Shown here one piece after another: positions 6,954 through 12,081 of a stretch of 12,081 bases of DNA (position 1 is the first letter of the stretch; each line of letters opens with the position of its first letter). Location: NCBI GenBank assembly GCA_904420255.1, contig CAJFUT010000051.1, positions 1 to 12,081 on the forward strand. The letters are read 5' to 3'. Made by a program: the position numbers and the translations under genes. The notes under the pieces were generated by a model. The model saw only the letters and a program-made list of their open reading frames with translations. It searched no databases and was not told the origin of the DNA. This DNA is from an uncultured Angelakisella sp. (GTDB taxonomy: Bacteria > Bacillota > Clostridia > Oscillospirales > Ruminococcaceae).

Positions 6954-7540
6954 TAGGTGTTCCCTCCTTTCGCCGCCGCGGCTTCCTTGGCGGCCTTCTT
7001 GGCCAGATAGACCTGCTCGCACTTATCCAGATCCATGGACGGCTTGGAGGCGCCCAGGTTCTTTTCATCCTCGTGGTAGAGGCGGATGGTGTCCTGAACG
7101 ATCCGCACCATGCTCAGGACCAGGCCGATGGGGATGATGGAGTAGACGATCTGCTGGGGCAGGCGGAGCATGGTGGTCTGGCTGGAGCCCAGGCGCTGGA
7201 TAATCCCCATCATCTGATAGATGAACCAGATATCAAAGCCGAAGAAGATCACGTTGGAGATAATGAGCATGACCTTCTTCACCTTAAAGGGGACCATCTC
7301 CAGGACGAAATCGATGCGCAGGTGCTTCCGGGTGGTGACAGCCGCCGAGATGGCGAACCAGATCATCCACACAAACATGATGGTGGAAACCTCTTCGATC
7401 CAGGCGAAGGAGTGCTGCATGACGTAGCGGGCAACCACGTTGACAAACAGCAGAATGGTGAGCGCGATGAACAACACCGTGGAGCAGTAAAGCTCGATGT
7501 TGTTCAGAAATGTTTTCAGGTCAAACTTTCCGTCTTTCAT
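6953..7540 (-). CDS. dctQ: TRAP transporter small permease subunit (DctQ)
   Basis: This 195-residue protein has four predicted membrane segments (about 20-38, 50-68, 88-108, 130-148). Typical DctQ motifs are NVVARYVMQHSFAWIEEV at 34-51, RKHLRIDF at 71-78 and RLPQQ at 126-130. AGGAGG five to six bases before the ATG at 7540 sets the start. The tail after about 155 is hydrophilic, rich in Ala, Lys and Glu, and longer than in many relatives. It is probably a cytoplasmic extension. The stop TAA overlaps the dctM start by one base, implying translational coupling. The subunit pairs with DctM in the membrane. Confidence 0.93.
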   Translation of the reverse strand: MKDGKFDLKTFLNNIELYCSTVLFIALTILLFVNVVARYVMQHSFAWIEEVSTIMFVWMIWFAISAAVTTRKHLRIDFVLEMVPFKVKKVMLIISNVIFFGFDIWFIYQMMGIIQRLGSSQTTMLRLPQQIVYSIIPIGLVLSMVRIVQDTIRLYHEDEKNLGASKPSMDLDKCEQVYLAKKAAKEAAAAKGGNT

Positions 7541-7557
7541 ACTTGTCCTCCTGCTTG

Positions 7558-7582
7558 GCCGGGGGCGGCGGCCGCCCCCGGC
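7558..7582 (-). other. Intercistronic stem-loop between dctP and dctQ
   Basis: A perfect 11-bp GC stem (7558-7568 with 7572-7582) with a three-base loop lies in the 57-bp dctP-dctQ gap. No T-run follows on the minus strand. Binding-protein genes often need more product than permease genes, and a hairpin here could protect the dctP mRNA 3' end or attenuate read-through (established pattern for transport operons; applied here by inference). Confidence 0.65.
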
Positions 7583-7597
7583 AATGGCCGCACAGCG

Positions 7598-8674
7598 TTA
7601 TCTGTTTGCCTGGTATTCCATGACAAAGTCAATAAGCTTATTGTATGCCTCGCTTCCCATCTGCTCCTCCACCATGGGCCAGATGGTCTTGGCCACATCC
7701 TGGAACTGCTTCAGCTCATCGGTGGTCAGCTCAATGATCTGGCAGCCGTCCTCGCCGGTGCCTTCCATCTCAACGAAGAACTGCTCGGAGAGCTCCTCGG
7801 TGAGGCTACGGACATACATCTCGGTGTCGTGCCACAGGGTGGTGAGCAGCTCCTTGTCAGCATCGGAGATACGGTTCCAGAACACGGGGCTGGCAGCCAT
7901 GATGGTGGTGGTGAAGTTGTGGTTCGTCACCATGCAGTACTCCTGGAGCTCATAGAGACGGGAAGAGACGATGTTGGAGGGTGGGTTCTCCTGGGCATCC
8001 ACCAGACCCTGCTGGAGGGCGGTGTACAGCTCGGAGTAGGCCACGGGGGTCACGGAAGCGCCCAGGGCCTCCCAGCAGGCGGTCTGGATGGGGTCGACCA
8101 TGACGCGGATCTTGATGCCCTGCATATCGGCGGGGGTATGGATCTCCTTGTTGGCGGTCAGCTGACGGAAGCCGATGTCCAGGTGAGCCAGGGGGATGCA
8201 CTGGGTGTCAGCCTGGCACCGCTCGTCCCACTCTTTGCGCAGGTCGGAGTCCAGGACGGCGTAGGCGTCGTCGTAGTCCATGTAGAGGTAAGGGATATTC
8301 AGGCCGGCGTAGGCGGGAGTATAATCGGCCCAGGAGCCGCAGTTGAGCATGAACATTTCATAAGCGCCGGCCTGGGCGTTGCCGATGTACTCCTGAGTGG
8401 AGGAAGCAAGCTGGCCGTCGGTGAAGATCTGGCAGGTGATGCGGCCGCCGGAGCGCTCCTCCAGCTCGCGCTGGAAGTAGAGCATCCCTTTACCAGTCTG
8501 GCTGATGCCTTCGCCCTGGACGTCAGCCGCAGAGCTGTTGGTGGCGATGCGGATGACATAGGACTCTTCGCCGGTGGCCGCGTCGCCGCCGCCGGTGGTG
8601 GTGGACGAGTCCCCGCAGGCGGTCAGCGCCAGCACCATTAACATCGAAAGAATCGCAGCGAGAAATTTTTTCAC
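7598..8674 (-). CDS. dctP: TRAP transporter solute-binding lipoprotein (DctP family)
   Basis: This 358-residue precursor starts with GTG at 8674, supported by AAAGGAGG upstream and a proper signal sequence. MKKFLAAILSMLMVLALTAC gives a lipobox (LTAC, Cys20), so the mature protein is lipid-anchored outside the membrane. A flexible Ser/Thr/Gly linker (about 21-37) precedes the binding domain. Typical DctP features are IHTPADMQGIKIRVM (178-192) with Arg190, expected to clamp the substrate carboxylate, and GLVDAQENPPSNI (223-235). Length fits the family. It is the first gene of the operon, with a candidate promoter at 8807-8836. The arginine clamp implies a carboxylate ligand, in keeping with the acid-sugar enzymes downstream. 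The ligand itself cannot be read from sequence. Confidence 0.94.
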   Translation of the reverse strand: MKKFLAAILSMLMVLALTACGDSSTTTGGGDAATGEESYVIRIATNSSAADVQGEGISQTGKGMLYFQRELEERSGGRITCQIFTDGQLASSTQEYIGNAQAGAYEMFMLNCGSWADYTPAYAGLNIPYLYMDYDDAYAVLDSDLRKEWDERCQADTQCIPLAHLDIGFRQLTANKEIHTPADMQGIKIRVMVDPIQTACWEALGASVTPVAYSELYTALQQGLVDAQENPPSNIVSSRLYELQEYCMVTNHNFTTTIMAASPVFWNRISDADKELLTTLWHDTEMYVRSLTEELSEQFFVEMEGTGEDGCQIIELTTDELKQFQDVAKTIWPMVEEQMGSEAYNKLIDFVMEYQANR

Positions 8675-8737
8675 AACTTTCTTCCTCCTTTATTTCGCGC
8701 GTTTTTGCCGGAAAATCCATGAACCCCCGGGCAGCCC

Positions 8738-8766
8738 TTGTGATTTCCTGGGTTTGAAGCTATAAT
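8738..8766 (+). promoter_or_regulatory. Candidate sigma-A-type promoter reading toward lysR
   Basis: TTGTGA (8738-8743) and a consensus TATAAT (8761-8766) are separated by 17 bases. Transcription would begin near 8773, pass the small ORF at 8829 and reach lysR at 8975 with a leader of about 200 bases. Confidence 0.5.
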
Positions 8767-8806
8767 GTAGCTGTCTGAAAATTCATTTCTTTTCCTTTCT
8801 GGTTTT

Positions 8807-8836
8807 ATTTTAGGAGGTCTTTTCCCCGATGTCCAA
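8807..8836 (-). promoter_or_regulatory. Candidate promoter of the dctP operon
   Basis: On the minus strand TTGGAC (8836-8831) and TAAAAT (8812-8807) are 18 bases apart, giving a start near 8800 and a 5' leader of about 125 bases before the dctP GTG. The -35 box overlaps the inverted repeat at 8833-8847, where a LysR-type regulator could act. It faces the + promoter at 8738-8766, so both may not be used at once. Confidence 0.42.
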
Positions 8837-8909
8837 TGATGAATTGGCAGTATTCTATGATAAAAACGGAATTGTTATAAAAAATTTGTTTAATATTTGG
8901 CATAAATAG
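8829..8909 (+). CDS. Possible 26-residue leader peptide or small protein upstream of lysR
   Basis: ATG at 8829 opens 26 codons ending in TAG at 8907-8909. The product begins MSNDELAVFYDKNG and ends NIWHK. An exact AGGAGG (8812-8817) lies 11 bases upstream, slightly long but usable. A consensus-like promoter (8738-8766) is placed to transcribe it. It ends 65 bases before the lysR ATG. The region is AT-rich, so a short open frame can arise by chance. The sequence resembles no family that I recognise and contains no membrane segment. It might be a leader peptide controlling lysR, or nothing. Confidence 0.33.
   Translation: MSNDELAVFYDKNGIVIKNLFNIWHK
8833..8847. promoter_or_regulatory. Candidate LysR operator: inverted repeat CCAAT-N5-ATTGG
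   Basis: CCAATGATGAATTGG is a perfect 5-bp inverted repeat with a five-base centre. A T-N11-A arrangement (T8837 to A8849), the usual LysR-type core, overlaps it. It covers the -35 box of the candidate dctP promoter. It also lies within the possible small ORF, so one of the two readings may be coincidental. Confidence 0.35.
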
Positions 8910-8974
8910 ACAAAGATCGAAGCTCCGCGATTCCCACCCGGCGGTCGGCTTTTTCACCAAGGAGGAGTAGCGCA

Positions 8975-9883
8975 ATGACAAAGGATATGTTGGTTTGTTT
9001 TCGGGTAGCGGCCGAGCTGCAGCACATCACCAAAGCGGCCGACAAGCTCTACCTGAGCCAGTCTGCCCTCTCCAAGATGATTCGGGCTCTGGAGGATGAA
9101 TTGGAGGTATCCCTTTTCCAGCGGCAGGGGCGCAACGTCGTCCTCACCGCCGCCGGCCAGGCCTTCTATAACCATGTGGCCCGTGCCCTGGATGAACTGG
9201 ATGCCGGCATCACGGAGGCCCGCCATTACATGGAGGTGGAAAGCAACACCATTGGCCTGTCGGTGCTCTTTTCCGATTTTGCCAAGCACCTCCCGGAAAG
9301 GATCCTGGCCTTCCACCGCAGCTACCCCCTCTGCCACTTTTCTGTAGAATACAAATACTCCTCCGCCATTGTACGGGATCTTTTCTCCGGCTCCGTGGAG
9401 CTTGGGATCTGCGGTTTTGTGCCGGATACCGGCGATTATCAGAAGCTGGAAAAGCATCTCCTGTGCAGGGAGCCCGCTTCCCTCGTGGTGGGAAAGAACC
9501 ATCCCGCCGCCAAAACGGGCGTTATCGCCGCCGAGGACCTGAAGGATCAGACATTCATCGTATGGAATTGGTCCAGGCTGGGGATCAATGAGGAAATTCT
9601 CAAGCTATCGGAGCGGTTTGGGTTTTCCCCCCGCATTGGCTTTGAGGGGCGCCATGATTTGGCGGTGCTCAATGCCGTGGCGGTGGGAGAGGGCATCGCG
9701 GTGGTACCTGTCACCGGGCAGCTGGACCTGAGCCATGTGGTTCCGGTGCGGCTGGATACCGATTTCCCCCTGGCCCGGGAGATATTTCTGGCCTGGCGCA
9801 AGGATATCAAGCTTTCTTCCCTGGCCGTTCAATTTCGCAATATGCTTCTTTCAGAAAATCCTGAAAATATGCAGAGTCCCTAA
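8975..9883 (+). CDS. LysR-family transcriptional regulator
   Basis: This 302-residue protein has an N-terminal winged helix-turn-helix at about 3-61, with the family phrases ITKAADKLYLSQSALSKMIR (18-37) and LEDELEVSLFQRQGRNVVLT (39-58). A linker helix follows to about 88, then an effector-binding domain to about 295. Length is typical. AAGGAGG (8959-8965) lies nine bases before the ATG. It is divergent from the dctP operon, the usual LysR arrangement, so it probably controls that operon in response to the substrate or a pathway intermediate, and its own gene (inference). A bidirectional terminator follows at 9990-10029. Confidence 0.94.
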   Translation: MTKDMLVCFRVAAELQHITKAADKLYLSQSALSKMIRALEDELEVSLFQRQGRNVVLTAAGQAFYNHVARALDELDAGITEARHYMEVESNTIGLSVLFSDFAKHLPERILAFHRSYPLCHFSVEYKYSSAIVRDLFSGSVELGICGFVPDTGDYQKLEKHLLCREPASLVVGKNHPAAKTGVIAAEDLKDQTFIVWNWSRLGINEEILKLSERFGFSPRIGFEGRHDLAVLNAVAVGEGIAVVPVTGQLDLSHVVPVRLDTDFPLAREIFLAWRKDIKLSSLAVQFRNMLLSENPENMQSP

Positions 9884-9989
9884 ACCCCGGCAACTCTTTC
9901 CACCACAGCGCGCTGAATCATGAAAGCCCTGCCTCCTTCTGAGATTCTGCCGGTGCGGACAAGCTCCGCAGCAGTGATTCGGAACACAG

Positions 9990-10029
9990 AAAAGCCGGAG
10001 CAATCCGTCAGGGATTGCTCCGGTTTTTT
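9990..10029. terminator. Bidirectional intrinsic terminator between lysR and the ferredoxin gene
   Basis: A perfect 12-bp stem (9995-10006 with 10012-10023) and a five-base loop are followed on the + strand by TTTTTT (10024-10029). On the minus strand the stem is followed by GCTTTT, so it can serve both convergent genes, more strongly for lysR. The rest of 9884-10064 holds no gene that I can support. Confidence 0.88.
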
Positions 10030-10064
10030 GCTGGAAGAAAACAGGCGTCCAAGGCCTTTGGATG

Positions 10065-10775
10065 TCAGTCCAGAATCTCCCCCTGGGTGGAGAGGGTGAC
10101 CACCTGCCAGGGGACGCGCTTGCCGCAGTCCCGGAGGGCGGCCCGGGCCGCCGCCTCGATGCCGCCGCAGCAGGGCACCTCCATCCGCACCACCGTGACG
10201 CTGCGGATGTCGTTGCGGCGGAGGATCTCGGTGAGCTTGCCGGCGTAATCGGCGTGGTCCAGCTTGGGGCAGCCGATGAGGGTGATCCGGCCCCGGATGA
10301 ACTCCTCGTGGAAATTCCCCCGGGCGTAGGCGGCGCAGTCGGCGGCGATGAGCAGGTCCGCCCCGACAAAATAGGGGGCTTCCACCGGCGCCAGCTGGAG
10401 CTGCACCGGCCACTGGGAAAGCCGGGAGGGGCAGCCCTCCCCGGCGGGAACGGAAACAGCGGCCCGGGGAGCCTCCTGGCGCAGCACCCGGGACTGGCTG
10501 CCGGGGCAGCCGCAGGGGAGGGGGGCGTCCCCGGCCTTCTCCTGCTGTCGGGCGGCCACCGCCGCGGCGTCGTAAGGGGCGGCCTCCCGCTCCTCAAAGG
10601 AGATGGCTCCGGTGGGGCAGGCGGGGAGGCAATCCCCCAGGCCGTCGCAGAAGTCGTCCCGCATCAGCCGGGCCTTCCCGTCCACCATGGCGATGGCCCC
10701 CTCGTGGCAGGCCTCGGCGCAGGCGCCGCAGCCGTTGCATTTTTCCTCATCAATGCGAATGATTCTCCGTTTCAT
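10065..10775 (-). CDS. 4Fe-4S ferredoxin-domain protein with a Cys-containing C-terminal domain
   Basis: This 236-residue protein begins with a ferredoxin domain. C13-x2-C16-x2-C19-x3-C23 binds one [4Fe-4S] cluster. The second motif is C43-x2-L46-x2-C49-x3-C53-P, where Leu replaces the usual second Cys, so it may hold a 3Fe or altered cluster or none. A variable, Pro/Arg/Ala-rich linker (about 65-125) contains CGC at 88-90. The C-terminal domain has C147, C169 (GCPKLDHADYAGKL, 168-181) and MEVPCCGG (198-205), a pattern seen in ferredoxin-like proteins of strict anaerobes that may bind a further metal or nucleotide (uncertain). AAGGAGG seven bases before the ATG sets the start. It is divergent from a Crp/Fnr regulator, which may control it. 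Its 5' leader runs straight into repeat array B. Partner enzyme unknown. Confidence 0.85.
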   Translation of the reverse strand: MKRRIIRIDEEKCNGCGACAEACHEGAIAMVDGKARLMRDDFCDGLGDCLPACPTGAISFEEREAAPYDAAAVAARQQEKAGDAPLPCGCPGSQSRVLRQEAPRAAVSVPAGEGCPSRLSQWPVQLQLAPVEAPYFVGADLLIAADCAAYARGNFHEEFIRGRITLIGCPKLDHADYAGKLTEILRRNDIRSVTVVRMEVPCCGGIEAAARAALRDCGKRVPWQVVTLSTQGEILD

Positions 10776-10789
10776 ATTTGTTCCTCCTT

Positions 10790-11012
10790 TTTTAGGTCCG
10801 TAAGAAAAGCGCCTTCATGGCGGTAGATGATGCGCCGCTCTCTTAGGTCCGTGAGATGCGTTTCGCGAATCGCTGGTTTGTGCCCCGCTCTTTTGCGTCC
10901 GTGAGAGAAGCGCCTTCATGGCGGTAGATGGTGCGCCGCTCTTTTGCGTCCGTGAGAAAAGCGCCTCCATGGCGGTAGATGGTGCGCCGCTCTTTTGCGT
11001 CCGTAAGAGAAG
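10790..11012 (+). repeat. Tandem array B of the 51-bp modular repeat (4 full units plus a partial)
   Basis: GTCCGT(G/A)AGA starts units at 10796, 10847, 10897, 10948 and 10999 (spacing 51, 50, 51, 51). Units 1, 3 and 4 carry the same GCGCC(T/C)TCATGG(C)-type module as unit 1 of array A. Unit 2 has a distinct module (GCGTTTCGCGAATCGC). The fifth unit diverges after about 13 bases. The junction sequence CGCTCTTTT / GAGAGAAGCG can pair (one bulge, some G-T pairs), forming a hairpin over each unit boundary. The array abuts the ribosome binding site of the ferredoxin gene, so it lies in the 5' region of that minus-strand gene. Orientation is the same as array A. Confidence 0.9.
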
Positions 11013-11077
11013 ATTTTTATTCGGGCCTCTGCCTGACAAATTCTCAAACCACTGCATTACCCACGGCACAATTAAAA

Positions 11078-11101
11078 ATCGCTTTCTGAATCCCAAGCGA
11101 T
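11078..11101. repeat. Inverted repeat ATCGCTT-N10-AAGCGAT in the ferredoxin-crp region
   Basis: ATCGCTT (11078-11084) and AAGCGAT (11095-11101) are perfect complements around a ten-base spacer. It could be an operator or a hairpin. No T-run of note follows on either strand. Confidence 0.45.
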
Positions 11102-11110
11102 ATGCTCAGG

Positions 11111-11147
11111 GAGCGGCGCAGCGCAGGCGCTTCTACGGACGCAAAAA
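11111..11147 (-). repeat. Inverted, shortened copy of the 51-bp repeat
   Basis: Read on the minus strand this stretch is TTTTTGCGTCCGTAGAAGCG followed by CC, TGCGC and TGCGCCGCTC. It matches the constant parts of array B, but in the opposite orientation and with a short central module. With array B it brackets about 100 bp (11013-11110) between opposed repeat copies. Its outer end abuts the crp promoter region. Confidence 0.7.
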
Positions 11148-11148
11148 G

Positions 11149-11179
11149 GGACATTTGTAGTATAATATAAGAAATGTCC
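11149..11179 (+). promoter_or_regulatory. crp promoter -10 box enclosed by inverted repeat GGACATTT-N15-AAATGTCC
   Basis: GGACATTT (11149-11156) and AAATGTCC (11172-11179) are perfect 8-bp complements. The arm centres are 23 bp apart, about two helical turns. TATAAT (11161-11166) sits almost at the centre and lies 50 bp before the crp start. No good -35 box is visible. A dimeric regulator bound here would block the promoter, so negative autoregulation by the Crp/Fnr protein is the simplest reading (inference). Confidence 0.6.
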
Positions 11180-11216
11180 ACGGTATGTTGTTTTTCCAAC
11201 GAAAGAGGGTTATTTT

Positions 11217-11909
11217 ATGGAATATCTCCGGGAACTTGCCCAGCTGCCCCCTTTGTTCCGGGGGATAGACCGCCGGGAGGCGGAGCTGCTGCTGGGCCGT
11301 CTTTCTCCCCGGCTGGAGGAATTCCCCCGGGGGAGCGTCCTCCTGCGCCGGGGGGAGCCCGCCGGGGCTATGGGGCTGGTGCTGACGGGCCGGGTCCACA
11401 TCCAGCGGGTGGATTTCTGGGGGAACCGCAGCATCCTGGCCCAGGCCGGGCCGGGGCAGCTCTTCGGCGAGAGCTACGCCTGCCTCCCGGCCCGCCCCCT
11501 GGAGGTGGAGGCCGCGGCGGCGGAACCCTGCCGAGTGCTGTTCCTGCCGGCCCGGGGGCTCTTCTCCCCCATCCCGGACCCCGGGGCCGAGGCCCTGCGG
11601 CAGCGGCTGCTGGGGAACCTACTGGAGGTGCTGGCCCAGCGGAACCTGCTGCTGACGCGGAAGATGGAGCATCTCACCCAGCCTACCACCCGGCAGAAGG
11701 TCCTCTCCTACCTCTCGGCCCAGTCCCTCCTAGCCGGCGAGGCGGAGTTCACCATCCCCTTTGACCGCCAGCAGCTGGCGGATTACCTTTCGCTGGACCG
11801 CAGCGCCCTCTCCGCCCAGCTGGGGCGACTCCGCCGGGAGGGAGTGCTGGAATTCCGGAAGAACCGCTTCCACCTGCTGGACCGGGACCCCACTGGGAAG
11901 GAGGGATAA
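11217..11909 (+). CDS. Crp/Fnr-family transcriptional regulator
   Basis: This 230-residue protein has an N-terminal cyclic-nucleotide-binding-type beta-roll (about 10-115, with RGSVLLRRGEPAG at 38-50 and PGQLFGESYACL at 79-90), a dimer helix (about 122-150) and a C-terminal winged helix (about 155-225, recognition region PFDRQQLADYLSLDRSALSA at 181-200). Length is normal. The phosphate-binding Arg-Ser of true cAMP receptors after the FGE turn is absent (PARPLEVEA follows), and there is no N-terminal Cys cluster of the Fnr type. The effector is therefore unknown: neither cAMP nor an Fnr-like iron-sulfur cluster is supported. GAGGG lies seven bases before the ATG. It is divergent from the ferredoxin gene, which it may regulate. 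A hairpin at 11930-11957 follows. Confidence 0.9.
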   Translation: MEYLRELAQLPPLFRGIDRREAELLLGRLSPRLEEFPRGSVLLRRGEPAGAMGLVLTGRVHIQRVDFWGNRSILAQAGPGQLFGESYACLPARPLEVEAAAAEPCRVLFLPARGLFSPIPDPGAEALRQRLLGNLLEVLAQRNLLLTRKMEHLTQPTTRQKVLSYLSAQSLLAGEAEFTIPFDRQQLADYLSLDRSALSAQLGRLRREGVLEFRKNRFHLLDRDPTGKEG

Positions 11910-11929
11910 CGCCCCCGCCCGGGCAGCAA

Positions 11930-11957
11930 AAGAGGCCAGGGAAATCCCCGGCCTCTT
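11930..11957. terminator. Candidate terminator between crp and the following convergent gene
   Basis: An 8-bp stem (11930-11937 with 11950-11957) is continued by GGG/CCC (11939-11941 with 11946-11948) after one mismatch and closes on AAAT. On the minus strand the stem is followed by TTTGCTGC. On the + strand it is followed by CTCAAAAAA. The U-tracts are short, so it is likely but not strong, best placed for the minus-strand gene ending at 11986. Confidence 0.55.
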
Positions 11958-11985
11958 CTCAAAAAAGGAGGAAATGAAGCTTCGC

Positions 11986-12081
11986 TCAAATCTTTCTGCC
12001 CATCTCATAGGCCCGCCGGAGGAGGGTGGCGTCGGCTTTCGCCTCCCCGGGGCCGGTGAGGCCCACCCCCCGGAGGACCCC
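11986..12081 (-). CDS. C-terminal end of an unidentified protein (5' end outside the window)
   Basis: The minus-strand frame is open from the window edge to a TGA at 11988-11986, giving 31 residues that include GVGLTGPGEAKADATLLRRA and end YEMGRKI. Composition and charge look like a real helical C-terminus, and a hairpin follows at 11957-11930. I do not recognise the family. The gene converges on the Crp/Fnr regulator. A + strand frame from 11974 is also open here but has a poorly spaced ribosome binding site, so the minus-strand reading is preferred. Confidence 0.5.
   Translation of the reverse strand, partial: GVLRGVGLTGPGEAKADATLLRRAYEMGRKI

Noticed and set aside
4461..6956. Very long open + strand frame (831 codons) opposite enolase paralog 3 and dctM
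   Set aside because: The translation is low-complexity (Gly, Asp, His, Val rich), has no family motifs and mirrors GC-rich codons of the real minus-strand genes. The same applies to open + strand frames at 466-1794, 1652-2980, 3086-4324 and 7073-8641.
10790..11012. CRISPR array (constant parts of about 29 bp, variable parts of about 22 bp, regular spacing)
   Set aside because: The variable parts recur within and between arrays and can fold on themselves, the constant parts drift, and no cas gene is in the window. It is a modular repeat, not a spacer array.
10815..11096. Minus-strand frame with repeated SRTQKSGAPSTAM
   Set aside because: Same reason: it is a by-product of the repeat period, in a different frame from the one open in array A, with no credible start site.
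11217..11909. True cAMP receptor protein or Fnr oxygen sensor
   Set aside because: The residues after FGE lack the Arg-Ser pair expected for cAMP binding, and there is no N-terminal cysteine cluster, so only the general Crp/Fnr family is supported.
11974..12081. + strand gene starting at ATG 11974 after AAGGAGG
   Set aside because: The spacing to the ATG is only about two bases, and the product looks like the shadow of the minus-strand frame, which has a better C-terminal composition and a hairpin after its stop.

Overview
The window looks like a chromosomal piece of a GC-rich anaerobic member of the Bacillota, probably an Oscillospiraceae-type gut Clostridium (inference). The grounds are strong AGGAGG-type ribosome binding sites before most genes, G/C-biased third codon positions, a lipoprotein signal with an LTAC lipobox, and a gene set (TRAP transporter, acid-sugar dehydratase paralogs, Crp/Fnr regulator, ferredoxin) that fits anaerobic fermentation of sugar acids.

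Layout, left to right. Positions 1-108 hold the last codons of a + strand gene that runs into a tandem array of 51-bp repeats (about 63-230), followed by a + strand terminator (228-257). A strong minus-strand terminator (329-400) then closes a seven-gene minus-strand operon covering 472-8674. In transcription order the operon is dctP (solute-binding lipoprotein), dctQ, dctM (TRAP membrane subunits), an enolase-superfamily enzyme (4311-5489), a second one (3050-4252), a DUF401-type permease (1784-2995), and a third enolase-superfamily enzyme (472-1662). A LysR-type regulator (8975-9883, +) is divergent from dctP. The 300-bp control region between them holds candidate promoters, an inverted repeat and a possible small leader ORF. 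A bidirectional terminator (9990-10029) separates lysR from a minus-strand 4Fe-4S protein gene (10065-10775). That gene is divergent from a Crp/Fnr-family regulator (11217-11909, +). Most of their 441-bp shared control region is a second array of the same 51-bp repeats plus an inverted copy. The window ends with the C-terminus of an unidentified minus-strand gene (11986-12081).

Working model (inference). The TRAP system takes up an acid sugar or related hydroxy acid. The three enolase-superfamily paralogs, whose catalytic residues are spaced as in D-galactonate-dehydratase-like enzymes, dehydrate or epimerise it and its relatives. The DUF401 permease may move a second substrate or product, and LysR senses the inducer. 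The exact substrate cannot be read from the sequence. The ferredoxin/Crp pair looks like a separate redox-related unit.

The least explained element is the 51-bp repeat family. It occurs at two places about 10.7 kb apart, with a constant part of about 29 bp and exchangeable central modules of about 22 bp. It resembles a CRISPR in outline, but the modules recur and can fold into small hairpins, so it is something else.
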